The notes under the pieces were generated by a model. The model worked only from the letters and a program-made list of their open reading frames with translations. It ran no database searches and had not been told where the DNA came from. Made by a program: the position numbers and the translations under genes. Of a stretch of DNA of 64,000 nt, positions 56,250 through 64,000 are shown in pieces (the stretch's first letter is position 1; every line of letters begins with the position of its first letter). This DNA is from JAGTVG01 sp942491935 (lineage in GTDB: Bacteria > Bacteroidota > Bacteroidia > Cytophagales > Cyclobacteriaceae), in assembly GCA_942491935.1 (NCBI GenBank), contig CALOCZ010000064.1, forward strand, positions 62,001 to 126,000, written 5' to 3'.

Positions 56250-58658
56250 TTAAAACTCATCACCATCGCCACCGCCTTCATCGCCATTTCTCTTTCTTTT
56301 GTAATTATTGAAACGATAGTTAACAGTAAGCCTGACTTGCGGCGCTTCATTATAATATTCACTCCTTGAAAAGAAGTCAGTTCCCATAGATTCCGTATCC
56401 CTGACTACCTTGCCAAACATATCGCGTACCTGCAGGATTGCGGTCATCCTCTTCTTGAAAAATTCCTGACTAACTGCGATATCTGCAGTCCAGTAATCTC
56501 CCCTGGTTCCCTGAGCGGTAACAGTAGCACTGTTGTACCTGGAGTTCAACTGAATTCTTGTTCCTTCTCCAAACCTGAAGGTATTACTCAACCTGGTATT
56601 CCAGTTAAAGCTTTGTCTCTCAAAAACAATTTCCTCATATTCACCTTCAAGCCGGTATTGATAAAAGTTTCCGGAAACATCCATTTTCCACCATTTAAAC
56701 AGGCTCAAACCTAAAGCTAGTTCACCACCAAGTGCAAAATCCTGGCCTACATTCTCCGGCTTCGATAACATCACATTTTCCGCATATACGCTCTGAATGC
56801 GTTCTACTTTATTATTTGTAATGCGATAATAACCTTCAAATGAAAGCGAATGCTCACCCAATCCTACCAGGTAGGCCGCTTCCAGTGCATCTATATATTC
56901 AGGCTTCAAGTCCGGATTTCCCTGCCTTACATTGAAAGCGTCTTCCCATGTAATAAATGGTTCAAGGTACCAGGACCTTGGCCGCTCAATACGCCGGGAA
57001 TAACTGGCCATGACCTGCTGCTCTGCTGGTAATTTATAGGAAATAAGAATTGATGGAAAATAATCCAACCGCTCGATATATGATTTCTCAACAATCTTAG
57101 CAGATTCAATTACCCTGTATGTGTATTCCCCGCGTAACCCAACCTGATATCCAAGCTTTCCTTTTTCTCCCCCATAAATCGCATATAATGAGTGTATATC
57201 GCGCGAATAGTCTGTTTCATTACTGAATTCAGGCTGTTTCTCAAATTCGCCTGATGCTTCATCATAAACATATAGTTCTGTCAGATCTGTACTTCTTCCA
57301 ATACGACTCTGATATCCAGTCTCAAATTTATTGGCTTCCCCAATAGGAAGGACATAATCAAGATTTAATTGCAACACGTGTCCCGGACCATCTTCCACAT
57401 TTATCTGGCCATTGCTTATGTTGCCTGCACTATCCAGTAATTGGTTTGTAGAAGTGTCCTCCCCTTCCCGGCTTCTATATGAAATACCGGCGGAAAGATT
57501 ATGACCTGGTGTTTGAAAGTCGTGTTTGAAGGTAGCATTTATAGAATAGAAATTACCTCCACGAAAGGATGTTTCCTGACTAAGATACCTGCTGATTGCT
57601 GAAGAGCCAGGCTCTATCCATTCTTCATAGTTCTGGTTGGCGTAACTTTCTCCACTTCGATAACCATAATTAAATTCCACATTGAACAGATCATTTTCAG
57701 AAAAAAGATAATTGAATCCACCCCGGATAACCCAAAAGTCCCTGGTTCTATTCCTGTCGCCCTCAGATCGTGTAAAATATGTAGTGTCATTTTTTGTAGT
57801 TACCCGCTCACTCGATGAAAAGCCGGGCCGATCACCTTTGTTATAATCTCCGCCAAAAAACAGACTCCATTTCTTTTTAGTATATGTGGCTAGCAAACCA
57901 ACTCCTAATCGGCCGTAGGTTCCGGCATTTATATCTGCCGTCCCGGAGAGTCCTTTCAGCCTGTCTTTCTTGGTAATCACATTGATAATACCTGCTGTCC
58001 CATCCGGATTAAACTTAGCACTGGGATTCGTTATTATCTCAATATTTTCAATCGAATTGGATGGTATCTGTTGCAAAGCTTCAGACGGATCCAAAACAGA
58101 AGGGATCCCATCGATCAATACCATAAATCCGCTGCTACCTCGCAGAGCTACATTGCCATCTATATCCACAGTAATGGATGGTACATTCTCAAGAATATCA
58201 ACTGCCGTACCTGAGGCCGCGGTTAACTGTTGACTAACATTTATTACTTTTCTATCAATTTTATACTCTATACCCAGTTCTTCAGCAACTATCTCAACTT
58301 CATCAAGCTGATTTGCTGCACGCGGCAGGATGATGTCTTTAAGCTCAATATGGGTTCTGCCCGAATTAATATTGATATCTTCTACTGAAGCTTTATTATA
58401 TCCAATGTATGTAACCTCGAGATAGTAATCTCCAACCGGAAGGCCCTTGATCTCGAATACTCCTTCTTCATTTGATACAGTACCAGTAACAAGGGATTTA
58501 TCAGGCGTATTATAAATGGCAACAGAAACAAATTCCAGTGGCTGCCCATCTTCTTTGTCAATAATCAATCCTTTTACCGTTCCGGAAACATTGGCTTCTG
58601 AAATTGTAGATATTATTAAGAAAAAAAACAGTAATATTAAAACATAAATTTTCCTCAT
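56250..58658 (-). CDS. TonB-dependent receptor, outer-membrane beta-barrel family
   Basis: An 802-residue outer-membrane receptor. The signal peptide (about 1-22) is followed by a CarboxypepD_reg domain (about 27-110, GLIIDKEDGQPLEFVSVAIY), then a plug (DEVEIVAEELGIEYKIDRKV, LRGSSGFMVLIDGIPSVLD, PSAKFNPDGTAGIINVITKK) and a 22-strand-type barrel ending VRLTVNYRFNNYKRKRNGDE. A highly acidic tail (GDEGGGDGDEF) is unusual at the end of a barrel, which often finishes with an aromatic residue; here the last residue is F. No SusD partner is adjacent, so the substrate may be a metal chelate or peptide. It is the same family as the broken receptor at 1-605. Confidence 0.93.
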   Translation of the reverse strand: MRKIYVLILLFFFLIISTISEANVSGTVKGLIIDKEDGQPLEFVSVAIYNTPDKSLVTGTVSNEEGVFEIKGLPVGDYYLEVTYIGYNKASVEDININSGRTHIELKDIILPRAANQLDEVEIVAEELGIEYKIDRKVINVSQQLTAASGTAVDILENVPSITVDIDGNVALRGSSGFMVLIDGIPSVLDPSEALQQIPSNSIENIEIITNPSAKFNPDGTAGIINVITKKDRLKGLSGTADINAGTYGRLGVGLLATYTKKKWSLFFGGDYNKGDRPGFSSSERVTTKNDTTYFTRSEGDRNRTRDFWVIRGGFNYLFSENDLFNVEFNYGYRSGESYANQNYEEWIEPGSSAISRYLSQETSFRGGNFYSINATFKHDFQTPGHNLSAGISYRSREGEDTSTNQLLDSAGNISNGQINVEDGPGHVLQLNLDYVLPIGEANKFETGYQSRIGRSTDLTELYVYDEASGEFEKQPEFSNETDYSRDIHSLYAIYGGEKGKLGYQVGLRGEYTYRVIESAKIVEKSYIERLDYFPSILISYKLPAEQQVMASYSRRIERPRSWYLEPFITWEDAFNVRQGNPDLKPEYIDALEAAYLVGLGEHSLSFEGYYRITNNKVERIQSVYAENVMLSKPENVGQDFALGGELALGLSLFKWWKMDVSGNFYQYRLEGEYEEIVFERQSFNWNTRLSNTFRFGEGTRIQLNSRYNSATVTAQGTRGDYWTADIAVSQEFFKKRMTAILQVRDMFGKVVRDTESMGTDFFSRSEYYNEAPQVRLTVNYRFNNYKRKRNGDEGGGDGDEF

Positions 58659-58914
58659 CTATCTTTATTTATTGTTTTTACAAATAAAACCACCGAATCT
58701 GATTAAAATTTGTAGCAATTCTGAAGCAATTCTGAAGTTTGAATTTTCTTACATAAATAATAAACTTAATTGTACTTCAATTGTTTAAAAATCAACTATT
58801 TGGGTAGGAAGGATTACAAAAAAAAATTTAGAAATAATAAATTATTTGTTGATAATAGTGGTTGAAAAATGGTGATTCGAAAGATATCTGTGCAGGGATA
58901 AAAGTTTAGGGATT

Positions 58915-60162
58915 CTATTTTTTATATTTCACCTTGATCATCATTCCTGGCCATTGAACTTCCATTCCATGGACCATCTTTCCATCATACAGAGGGGTCA
59001 TTCCTGTAGATAAAGTATTTTGACCGGATTTTAATATACTTATGTCATCAAATTGATGCAGATGGACGAAGTATTCATATTTAGGACCTTCATGGTCAAG
59101 AATTTCTATATCATTCACATAAATCCCATTGGCATAGCCAGGGCTCCAGCTAACCCATGAGATCTGCCAGGCAACAGCTTTTTTCAGGTTGTTGTCAATA
59201 TCAAAATGTGTATAAAAAGAATCTTCGCGGGTAACAAAATTCTCAGGGATATCATAGGTTTCATACAGTGCAATTTTAAAACGCCTTGAAGGCATATCAT
59301 ATGGTTTTTCTGATTTCGAAAAATAAATCAATCCATCTTGATCAACTACTCTGGCGCCAATTTCTATTGGATTATCCTGGTCAGGAAGCCATGATAAATC
59401 CCAAAAAAATGAAAATGTATTTCCAGCTCCATTCCCTATATGGTTGATGACCTTACCTTTATGATAGTGATAATGCCATTGGCGAAAAACGCCGTCACCT
59501 TCATAATTATAATCAGTATACAATCCGATGTATTCGACTTTATTAATTTTCTCGGGATCACCTTCTGCTACAATCTCCAGTTGAAGTTCCTCCGGACTCT
59601 CTTTGAATACTACCTCCGTCCTTTTCTCAATTTTTGTGGCCTTATAATATATCCTGAAAACCAATCCATACAAAATGTTTTGTGGCCAGTCCCACTTCTG
59701 TTCCGGATCGACTTTTAGTTTTATTGTATTATCAATCCCATGGTTTAAATATTCAAGAGGAATATCTACTATGGGATAATAGTGATGCATATAAGCGGAT
59801 TGTGGTTCGGGAATACCCGGTGCATCAGGAACACTTAACCATTCTCTATCATTTATTTGCACTTGTAAACCTTTTGTGTCTTCGTGAGATTGTACTTTTT
59901 CCAGAACCAGTTCGGCTTTTATTGCCTCTACAAGGTCCAGGTCCAGGCCTAAAGGAATATGCCCATCTTTGTGCCCTTCAGCAGGAAAATGATCCGCATA
60001 AATTTTATAATCGAACCGGCCTCCCACACGTAGAAAATGTTCCTCTTCAGCAACCATATCAGGAAGCCATATATATTCTTTAAAAACATCACCCGGCTCG
60101 GGTTGTGCTATAGAAACGGCACAGATAAGACTAAGCAGGAAGTATAATATAAAATTTTTCAT
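58915..60162 (-). CDS. Secreted protein of unknown function (415 residues)
   Basis: An exported protein with a signal peptide (about 1-19, ending SIAQ), then WLPDMVAEEEHFLRVGGRFD. It is rich in beta-strand with several aromatic motifs (WVSWSPGYANGIYVNDIEIL, HHYYPIVDIPLEYLNHGI, MVHGMEVQWPGMMIKVKYKK at the end). Strings of His and Trp (FRQWHYHYHKGK) suggest a carbohydrate- or metal-interacting surface. No catalytic domain is recognised. It overlaps the preceding interrupted gene by four bases and closes the three-gene operon with the FG-GAP protein. Confidence 0.8.
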   Translation of the reverse strand: MKNFILYFLLSLICAVSIAQPEPGDVFKEYIWLPDMVAEEEHFLRVGGRFDYKIYADHFPAEGHKDGHIPLGLDLDLVEAIKAELVLEKVQSHEDTKGLQVQINDREWLSVPDAPGIPEPQSAYMHHYYPIVDIPLEYLNHGIDNTIKLKVDPEQKWDWPQNILYGLVFRIYYKATKIEKRTEVVFKESPEELQLEIVAEGDPEKINKVEYIGLYTDYNYEGDGVFRQWHYHYHKGKVINHIGNGAGNTFSFFWDLSWLPDQDNPIEIGARVVDQDGLIYFSKSEKPYDMPSRRFKIALYETYDIPENFVTREDSFYTHFDIDNNLKKAVAWQISWVSWSPGYANGIYVNDIEILDHEGPKYEYFVHLHQFDDISILKSGQNTLSTGMTPLYDGKMVHGMEVQWPGMMIKVKYKK

Positions 60163-61208
60163 TTGACAGGATTTACATAGATATTGCCAAAGGTGACATC
60201 CGTATTGTGGGCAATGATGAGTGCACTTCCAGATTGCACATCATTAGCACCTTCAATAGAAGTCAGATCCCAATCCTCTGGCTCTGGCTCATTAAAAGAC
60301 CATATTTTCACCCTATACCGGGTAGAGTCCTTATCGATCATATCAACACGTGATTTTAAATTGTATTTATTCCCTAGTTGTATTGGAAACAGCTGAGTAT
60401 CATCCTCCTTTTTTAAACGCTGGCCACCAAGGATCCTCCATCTGCAGCTATCCAGATCATCCTTCAACTGGAATTCACAAGTTGCCCCCAGCGGATACCA
60501 TTTCCGGTGAGGTTGATAGGGGTCAAGATCATGTCCGGGCCACCTGGAAGCCAGTGCTGCATGAGACACACCATAATTAGGTGGCTCCTTAACTGGAGAG
60601 GTATACCCATGAAAGATTACAGAGGTAGTTAGTTCATAATTTCTCCAGGTAATATCTCCAATTGCGATTACCCTGTCATACCATGGATCTTTTGTTCTAA
60701 CCCCCTATGTTGATAGTTCCCAGTTTCCATCTACTATCTGAGCCACATCCTGTATATTTGACACCTCAGACCAGTCAACAGAATAGGGCAATGGCCAGGC
60801 TGATCCGGATATTCGATCGAAGGTCATTCTTTCGAAATAATGATGCCCGGCGGAATCTATAACTGATACCTCTACGGAATTGTCTCCAATTTTTGCAGAT
60901 TCAATATTGATATCAATATTAAAATCCCCATTGTTGGAAAGCCTGTGCTTATCCTGCCCCCAGCTAAGCTTGACCGTATCTTCTTCGTTTAATGAATAAT
61001 AAAGTGTTTGTATCCCATGATCAGCCTTAACATTTCCCAGGATATTGATCCAATTCTGTGCCAATCCCGGCTTGCCGAACACCTGGTGCTTACCATACCA
61101 GAATTCTATTTCCAGGCAATCATACTTTTTAGCACTGTCTGATTTGCAGGAAGCGATAATTCCGGCAAGCAAAAACAAGAAGAGGAGAATCTTTTTGGAG
61201 ACACGCAT
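60159..61208 (-). pseudogene. Secreted lipoprotein of unknown function with an in-frame TAG
   Basis: One reading frame of 349 codons, interrupted by TAG at 60705-60707 (NWELST then TAG, then GVRTKDPWYDRVIAIGDITW). There is no shift of frame, and the region after the stop looks as coding as before it (NYGVSHAALASRWPGHDLD, ATCEFQLKDDLDSCRW). The N terminus has a lipoprotein signal (LFLLAGIIASCKSD). The C-terminal half resembles secreted beta-sandwich proteins (TFGNIYVNPV at the end). A single substitution (for example CAG or GAG to TAG) would explain it. The ATG at 61208 is the start; a TTG at 61232 is less likely. Family not recognised. Confidence 0.75.
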
Positions 61209-61256
61209 TTCTGGAGGGTTAATTAAATTCAATAATTCTAAGACGGACTCCCGGTT

Positions 61257-63605
61257 CTAATTACCCTCGTTGATCCAGACATCCAGCCTCGGGGATTTCC
61301 AGGAATACGGCTTCCCAAGGATATCATAATCGCCATCGCCATCAAGGTCTGTTACCCAGGATTCATGGTTCCCATAACCTATATTAATAATGGTTTTTTT
61401 GAAATTGCCCTTACCATCACCTAGTAAGATCTGGGCTTTACTATCCGGATTCCCTTCCCCGAACCTCATTTCAGCACTGAAAAGATCCAAATGTCCATCC
61501 TGGTTAAAGTCAACCGCATGCAAAGTATGACCATTATCCACTTCTTCAAGAATGCTTTTCCCAATCCATGTTCCGTTTACATACTCATACATCAACATTG
61601 GAGCAATTCCGTCTCCCACTACTAAAATAACTTCCGGTCTTCCGCCTTCTATGAACTGTCCGGCGGCTGATCTTGTGAAAGTATAACTCGCGTCGATGAT
61701 ATTTTCTTTGAATCCATTTTCTCCATCGTATTTAAACCACCTTCCTCCACCAACAATGTCCAATATGCCATCACCATCAATATCGACCTTGGCCATACCT
61801 TCGTGTTCATTAGTTCCCTTCCATCCCGGATATCCCTCCTGTCCGAGTTGCATCATCTGACTATCATCATTGTAGGCATATACTACTTTCAGGTCCCATT
61901 CATTTACTGATTTGGGATTCTCTGGTATCTCCGCCCAGAAAAGCTTTTTGGCATTCTGATTCCAGAAGGCTAATTCATCTTTTCCATCTCCGTCATAATC
62001 CCCAAAAAGCTGGTCATGGTGCTTGTTTTCTCCAGATGACTTAATATTATATCGTTTCCAGGGCTTTTCAGGATCATAATCAGGATAAGGGTTTTCCCAC
62101 CACCAGACCTCATTGCTTCTGCCTTCTCCCGCAAATACTATATCATCATCTCCATCCCCATCAATATCATTAAAAGTCGAACCAGCCTCAATACGTAGAT
62201 TTCCGGCATCAACAATATATCTGTCCCACTTATAATCATTGAATTTATACCATGTAACAGAAGGTGCCGTTGTTCGCTCAGTGATGACAAAATCATTAAT
62301 TCCATCTTTATCGATATCCAGGACCAGCGATGCAGTTTGTTGTCCTCCTGCATTAGGGACAGACAAATCTCCACTCACGCTTGAATAATGTGACCATTTA
62401 ATAGGCTTCGGAGGAATTGCATCATTCCGCCACAGATGAACAAATTTATAATTATCCCATCCTATGCTGACAATATCCAGGTCGCCGTCACCTTCCATGT
62501 CTGCAAGCTGAGTACCCAGATGGCTTTCTTTTCCAAAATCCACCGTAACCTTTTTGAAATTCCCTTTTCCATCGTTTTCCCAGATCTGTGTTTCCAGGGC
62601 TGGCCCTTTATGTTCATTAGTGACCAGGTCAATATCACCATCTCCATCAAGGTCCGCAATATCCAGGTTGTTCATGGAATATTGGGTGACAATTCTGTTT
62701 CTTTTCCAATTGCCGGCCCTGGGATCACCTGCAGATTCAAACCAGAACAGATTACCGTCAGGTTCTAAGCCAGGGTATCTTTCTTCTGTAATGATTATAT
62801 CTGCGCTACTATCTCCATTGAGGTCCGCAATCTCTACTCTATCGATTGGGTGGTTACTTTTTCCGATTTCGACAGATTCCCAGTTTTCCTTCAGACTTCC
62901 CGGATTTTCAAACCAGACAACGATCAAAGGTTCAGGACCATTTTCTGGTCTCCTTCCTGTTGCCAAATCAAGATCTCCATCCCCATCAATATCACCAAGA
63001 CCAATACCTTCATCTGATGTATTCCCTCCAATTAGAACCCGTGGCCATTCTTTTTTCTCAGGTTTATTAGGAACTTCAAAACAATAGACATTGCCATCAC
63101 CGGCAATCAAAATTTCCTGTGTTCCGCCAGCAATAACCTGACCTTTTTCAAATCCCTGGCTATTCTTATGGCTGGTGGCAGGTACTTCACCGATCTTTTG
63201 AATTCTCCATTTAGTACCATCAGCAGTTTCCGATTCAATCCAATACACATCAGGCAATGACTGGGCAATGATATCACCGTATTCATCCCCATCGACATCC
63301 ATAAATAGTATGGCATCTACATTTTGTCCCAGGTCAATCTTTTTCCATTCTCCTTCCATGGAAGCTCCCGGATTAATATAAACATGGCGCCCTGTAATAA
63401 TATCCAGTAAACCATCGGAACTGACATCTCCCATATCCACGCCAAAATATCTTAACCATTCGGGTTCTCCGAAATCACCATATTTGGGATTAGTATCATC
63501 AACTTGGATATATTCCCATTCATCAATATAGGGTATCTGGGAATGAGATTTTGTATAGATTGTACAAACAACAAGTAAGAGAATTAGTGATAGTAGTGAT
63601 TTCAT
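61257..63605 (-). CDS. Large secreted FG-GAP/VCBS repeat protein
   Basis: A 782-residue exported protein. The signal peptide (about 1-22) is followed by a long series of FG-GAP/VCBS blades with calcium loops of the D-x-D-x-D-G type (FMDVDGDEYGDIIAQSLPDV, GDIDGDGDLDLATGRRPEN, ADLDGDGDIDLVTNEHKGP, VDIDGDGILDIVGGGRWFKY, TDLDGDGDYDILGKPYSWKS). The blades make two or more propellers along the full length. No enzymatic domain is apparent. It is the first gene of an operon with the two unknown secreted proteins downstream (24 to 48 bases away), so it may carry or display them. Function unknown. Confidence 0.9.
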   Translation of the reverse strand: MKSLLSLILLLVVCTIYTKSHSQIPYIDEWEYIQVDDTNPKYGDFGEPEWLRYFGVDMGDVSSDGLLDIITGRHVYINPGASMEGEWKKIDLGQNVDAILFMDVDGDEYGDIIAQSLPDVYWIESETADGTKWRIQKIGEVPATSHKNSQGFEKGQVIAGGTQEILIAGDGNVYCFEVPNKPEKKEWPRVLIGGNTSDEGIGLGDIDGDGDLDLATGRRPENGPEPLIVVWFENPGSLKENWESVEIGKSNHPIDRVEIADLNGDSSADIIITEERYPGLEPDGNLFWFESAGDPRAGNWKRNRIVTQYSMNNLDIADLDGDGDIDLVTNEHKGPALETQIWENDGKGNFKKVTVDFGKESHLGTQLADMEGDGDLDIVSIGWDNYKFVHLWRNDAIPPKPIKWSHYSSVSGDLSVPNAGGQQTASLVLDIDKDGINDFVITERTTAPSVTWYKFNDYKWDRYIVDAGNLRIEAGSTFNDIDGDGDDDIVFAGEGRSNEVWWWENPYPDYDPEKPWKRYNIKSSGENKHHDQLFGDYDGDGKDELAFWNQNAKKLFWAEIPENPKSVNEWDLKVVYAYNDDSQMMQLGQEGYPGWKGTNEHEGMAKVDIDGDGILDIVGGGRWFKYDGENGFKENIIDASYTFTRSAAGQFIEGGRPEVILVVGDGIAPMLMYEYVNGTWIGKSILEEVDNGHTLHAVDFNQDGHLDLFSAEMRFGEGNPDSKAQILLGDGKGNFKKTIINIGYGNHESWVTDLDGDGDYDILGKPYSWKSPRLDVWINEGN

Positions 63606-63755
63606 ATGATTCTAAAAAGTTTCAAAAATGAATGCTAAAAAACAAAAGATTAATAGTAAGGTAAAATATATCGAACCTGATTTATTCAGTAAATATGATT
63701 CAATTTAAAAATACCAGATTAATTACAAAAATACTTAATTGAATGCGTTAATAAT

Positions 63756-64000
63756 TTATTGATCTGATATGAATCGGTCCATCATCTCACTGAAAATATC
63801 ATGATCCTCAATAGATGATATATTCAATTCCTCAAAACCTATTACGAACTTTTGACCTACATCTTGAAAAAGCGTTTTGGCTCCTTTATCCCGACCAAAT
63901 CCAAATACCACCATGCCATCCGGGGAAATCACACCTTCTCTGGTATTTCCAAGATAGGAAAAGGTATCGATCAACTGATCGGATTGCTTATGTAAAACAT
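63756..64000 (-). CDS. C-terminal fragment of an unrecognised protein, cut by the window edge
   Basis: An open frame running off the end of the window (beginning VLHKQSDQLIDTFSYLGNTR as far as can be read). It ends DHDIFSEMMDRFISDQ. The sequence is globular with charged helices and has no membrane segment in this part. The beginning lies outside the window, so neither start nor domain can be assigned. A short internal TTG start would be misleading and is not used. Confidence 0.6.
   Translation of the reverse strand, partial: VLHKQSDQLIDTFSYLGNTREGVISPDGMVVFGFGRDKGAKTLFQDVGQKFVIGFEELNISSIEDHDIFSEMMDRFISDQ

Overview
The window looks like a chromosomal segment of a T9SS-bearing member of the Bacteroidota, probably Cytophagales or a close relative; the order is an inference. 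The evidence is an AT-rich sequence, a PorP/SprF protein next to a gliding-motility-type C-terminal domain protein and an OmpA/PD40 protein, outer-membrane-beta-barrel TonB receptors, many FG-GAP, PD40 and HEAT secreted proteins, DUF2911, DUF1080 and DUF5916 proteins, and almost no Shine-Dalgarno sequences.

Layout. 1-11 kb: a frameshifted TonB receptor cut by the window edge, a tannase-family esterase, an SGNH hydrolase, an IS3 transposase relic, DUF2911, hflK-hflC, a lipoprotein beside a long attC-like palindrome, and a cyclase-like/TPR protein. 11.7-18 kb: plsC and a three-gene T9SS-type surface cluster. 18-32.8 kb: a glycan and sugar block with a DUF5916 barrel and its upstream relic, GH29 fucosidase, GT2, and a five-gene minus-strand operon (ThuA/TIM barrel, Gfo/Idh/MocA, HEAT lipoprotein, F5/8-like protein, TIGR03663-like membrane glycosyltransferase), then an MBL-fold protein and DUF1080. 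33.7-44.1 kb: a tight eight-gene minus-strand operon combining exported c-type cytochrome/propeller proteins, two orphan ABC-type binding proteins, a DAHP synthase and a Rid-like protein without the catalytic arginine. 44.4-50 kb: a tripartite RND efflux operon. 50-56 kb: outer-membrane protein, sulfatase, tRNA-Ser(CGA), a nine-copy array of 82-bp palindromic repeats, DUF481, and a frameshifted PD40 lipoprotein. 56-64 kb: an intact TonB receptor and an operon of secreted FG-GAP and unknown proteins.

The most interesting candidate system is the eight-gene operon at 33.7-44.1 kb. It pairs an entry enzyme of aromatic biosynthesis with periplasmic haem proteins and solute-binding proteins, and no transporter permease is present. 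The product is unknown.

Five genes carry a single lesion each. Four are frameshifts in homopolymers or a TA repeat, and one is an in-frame TAG. In every case the downstream reading frame continues with convincing protein sequence. Sequencing or assembly error, recent decay and phase variation cannot be told apart from this sequence alone.
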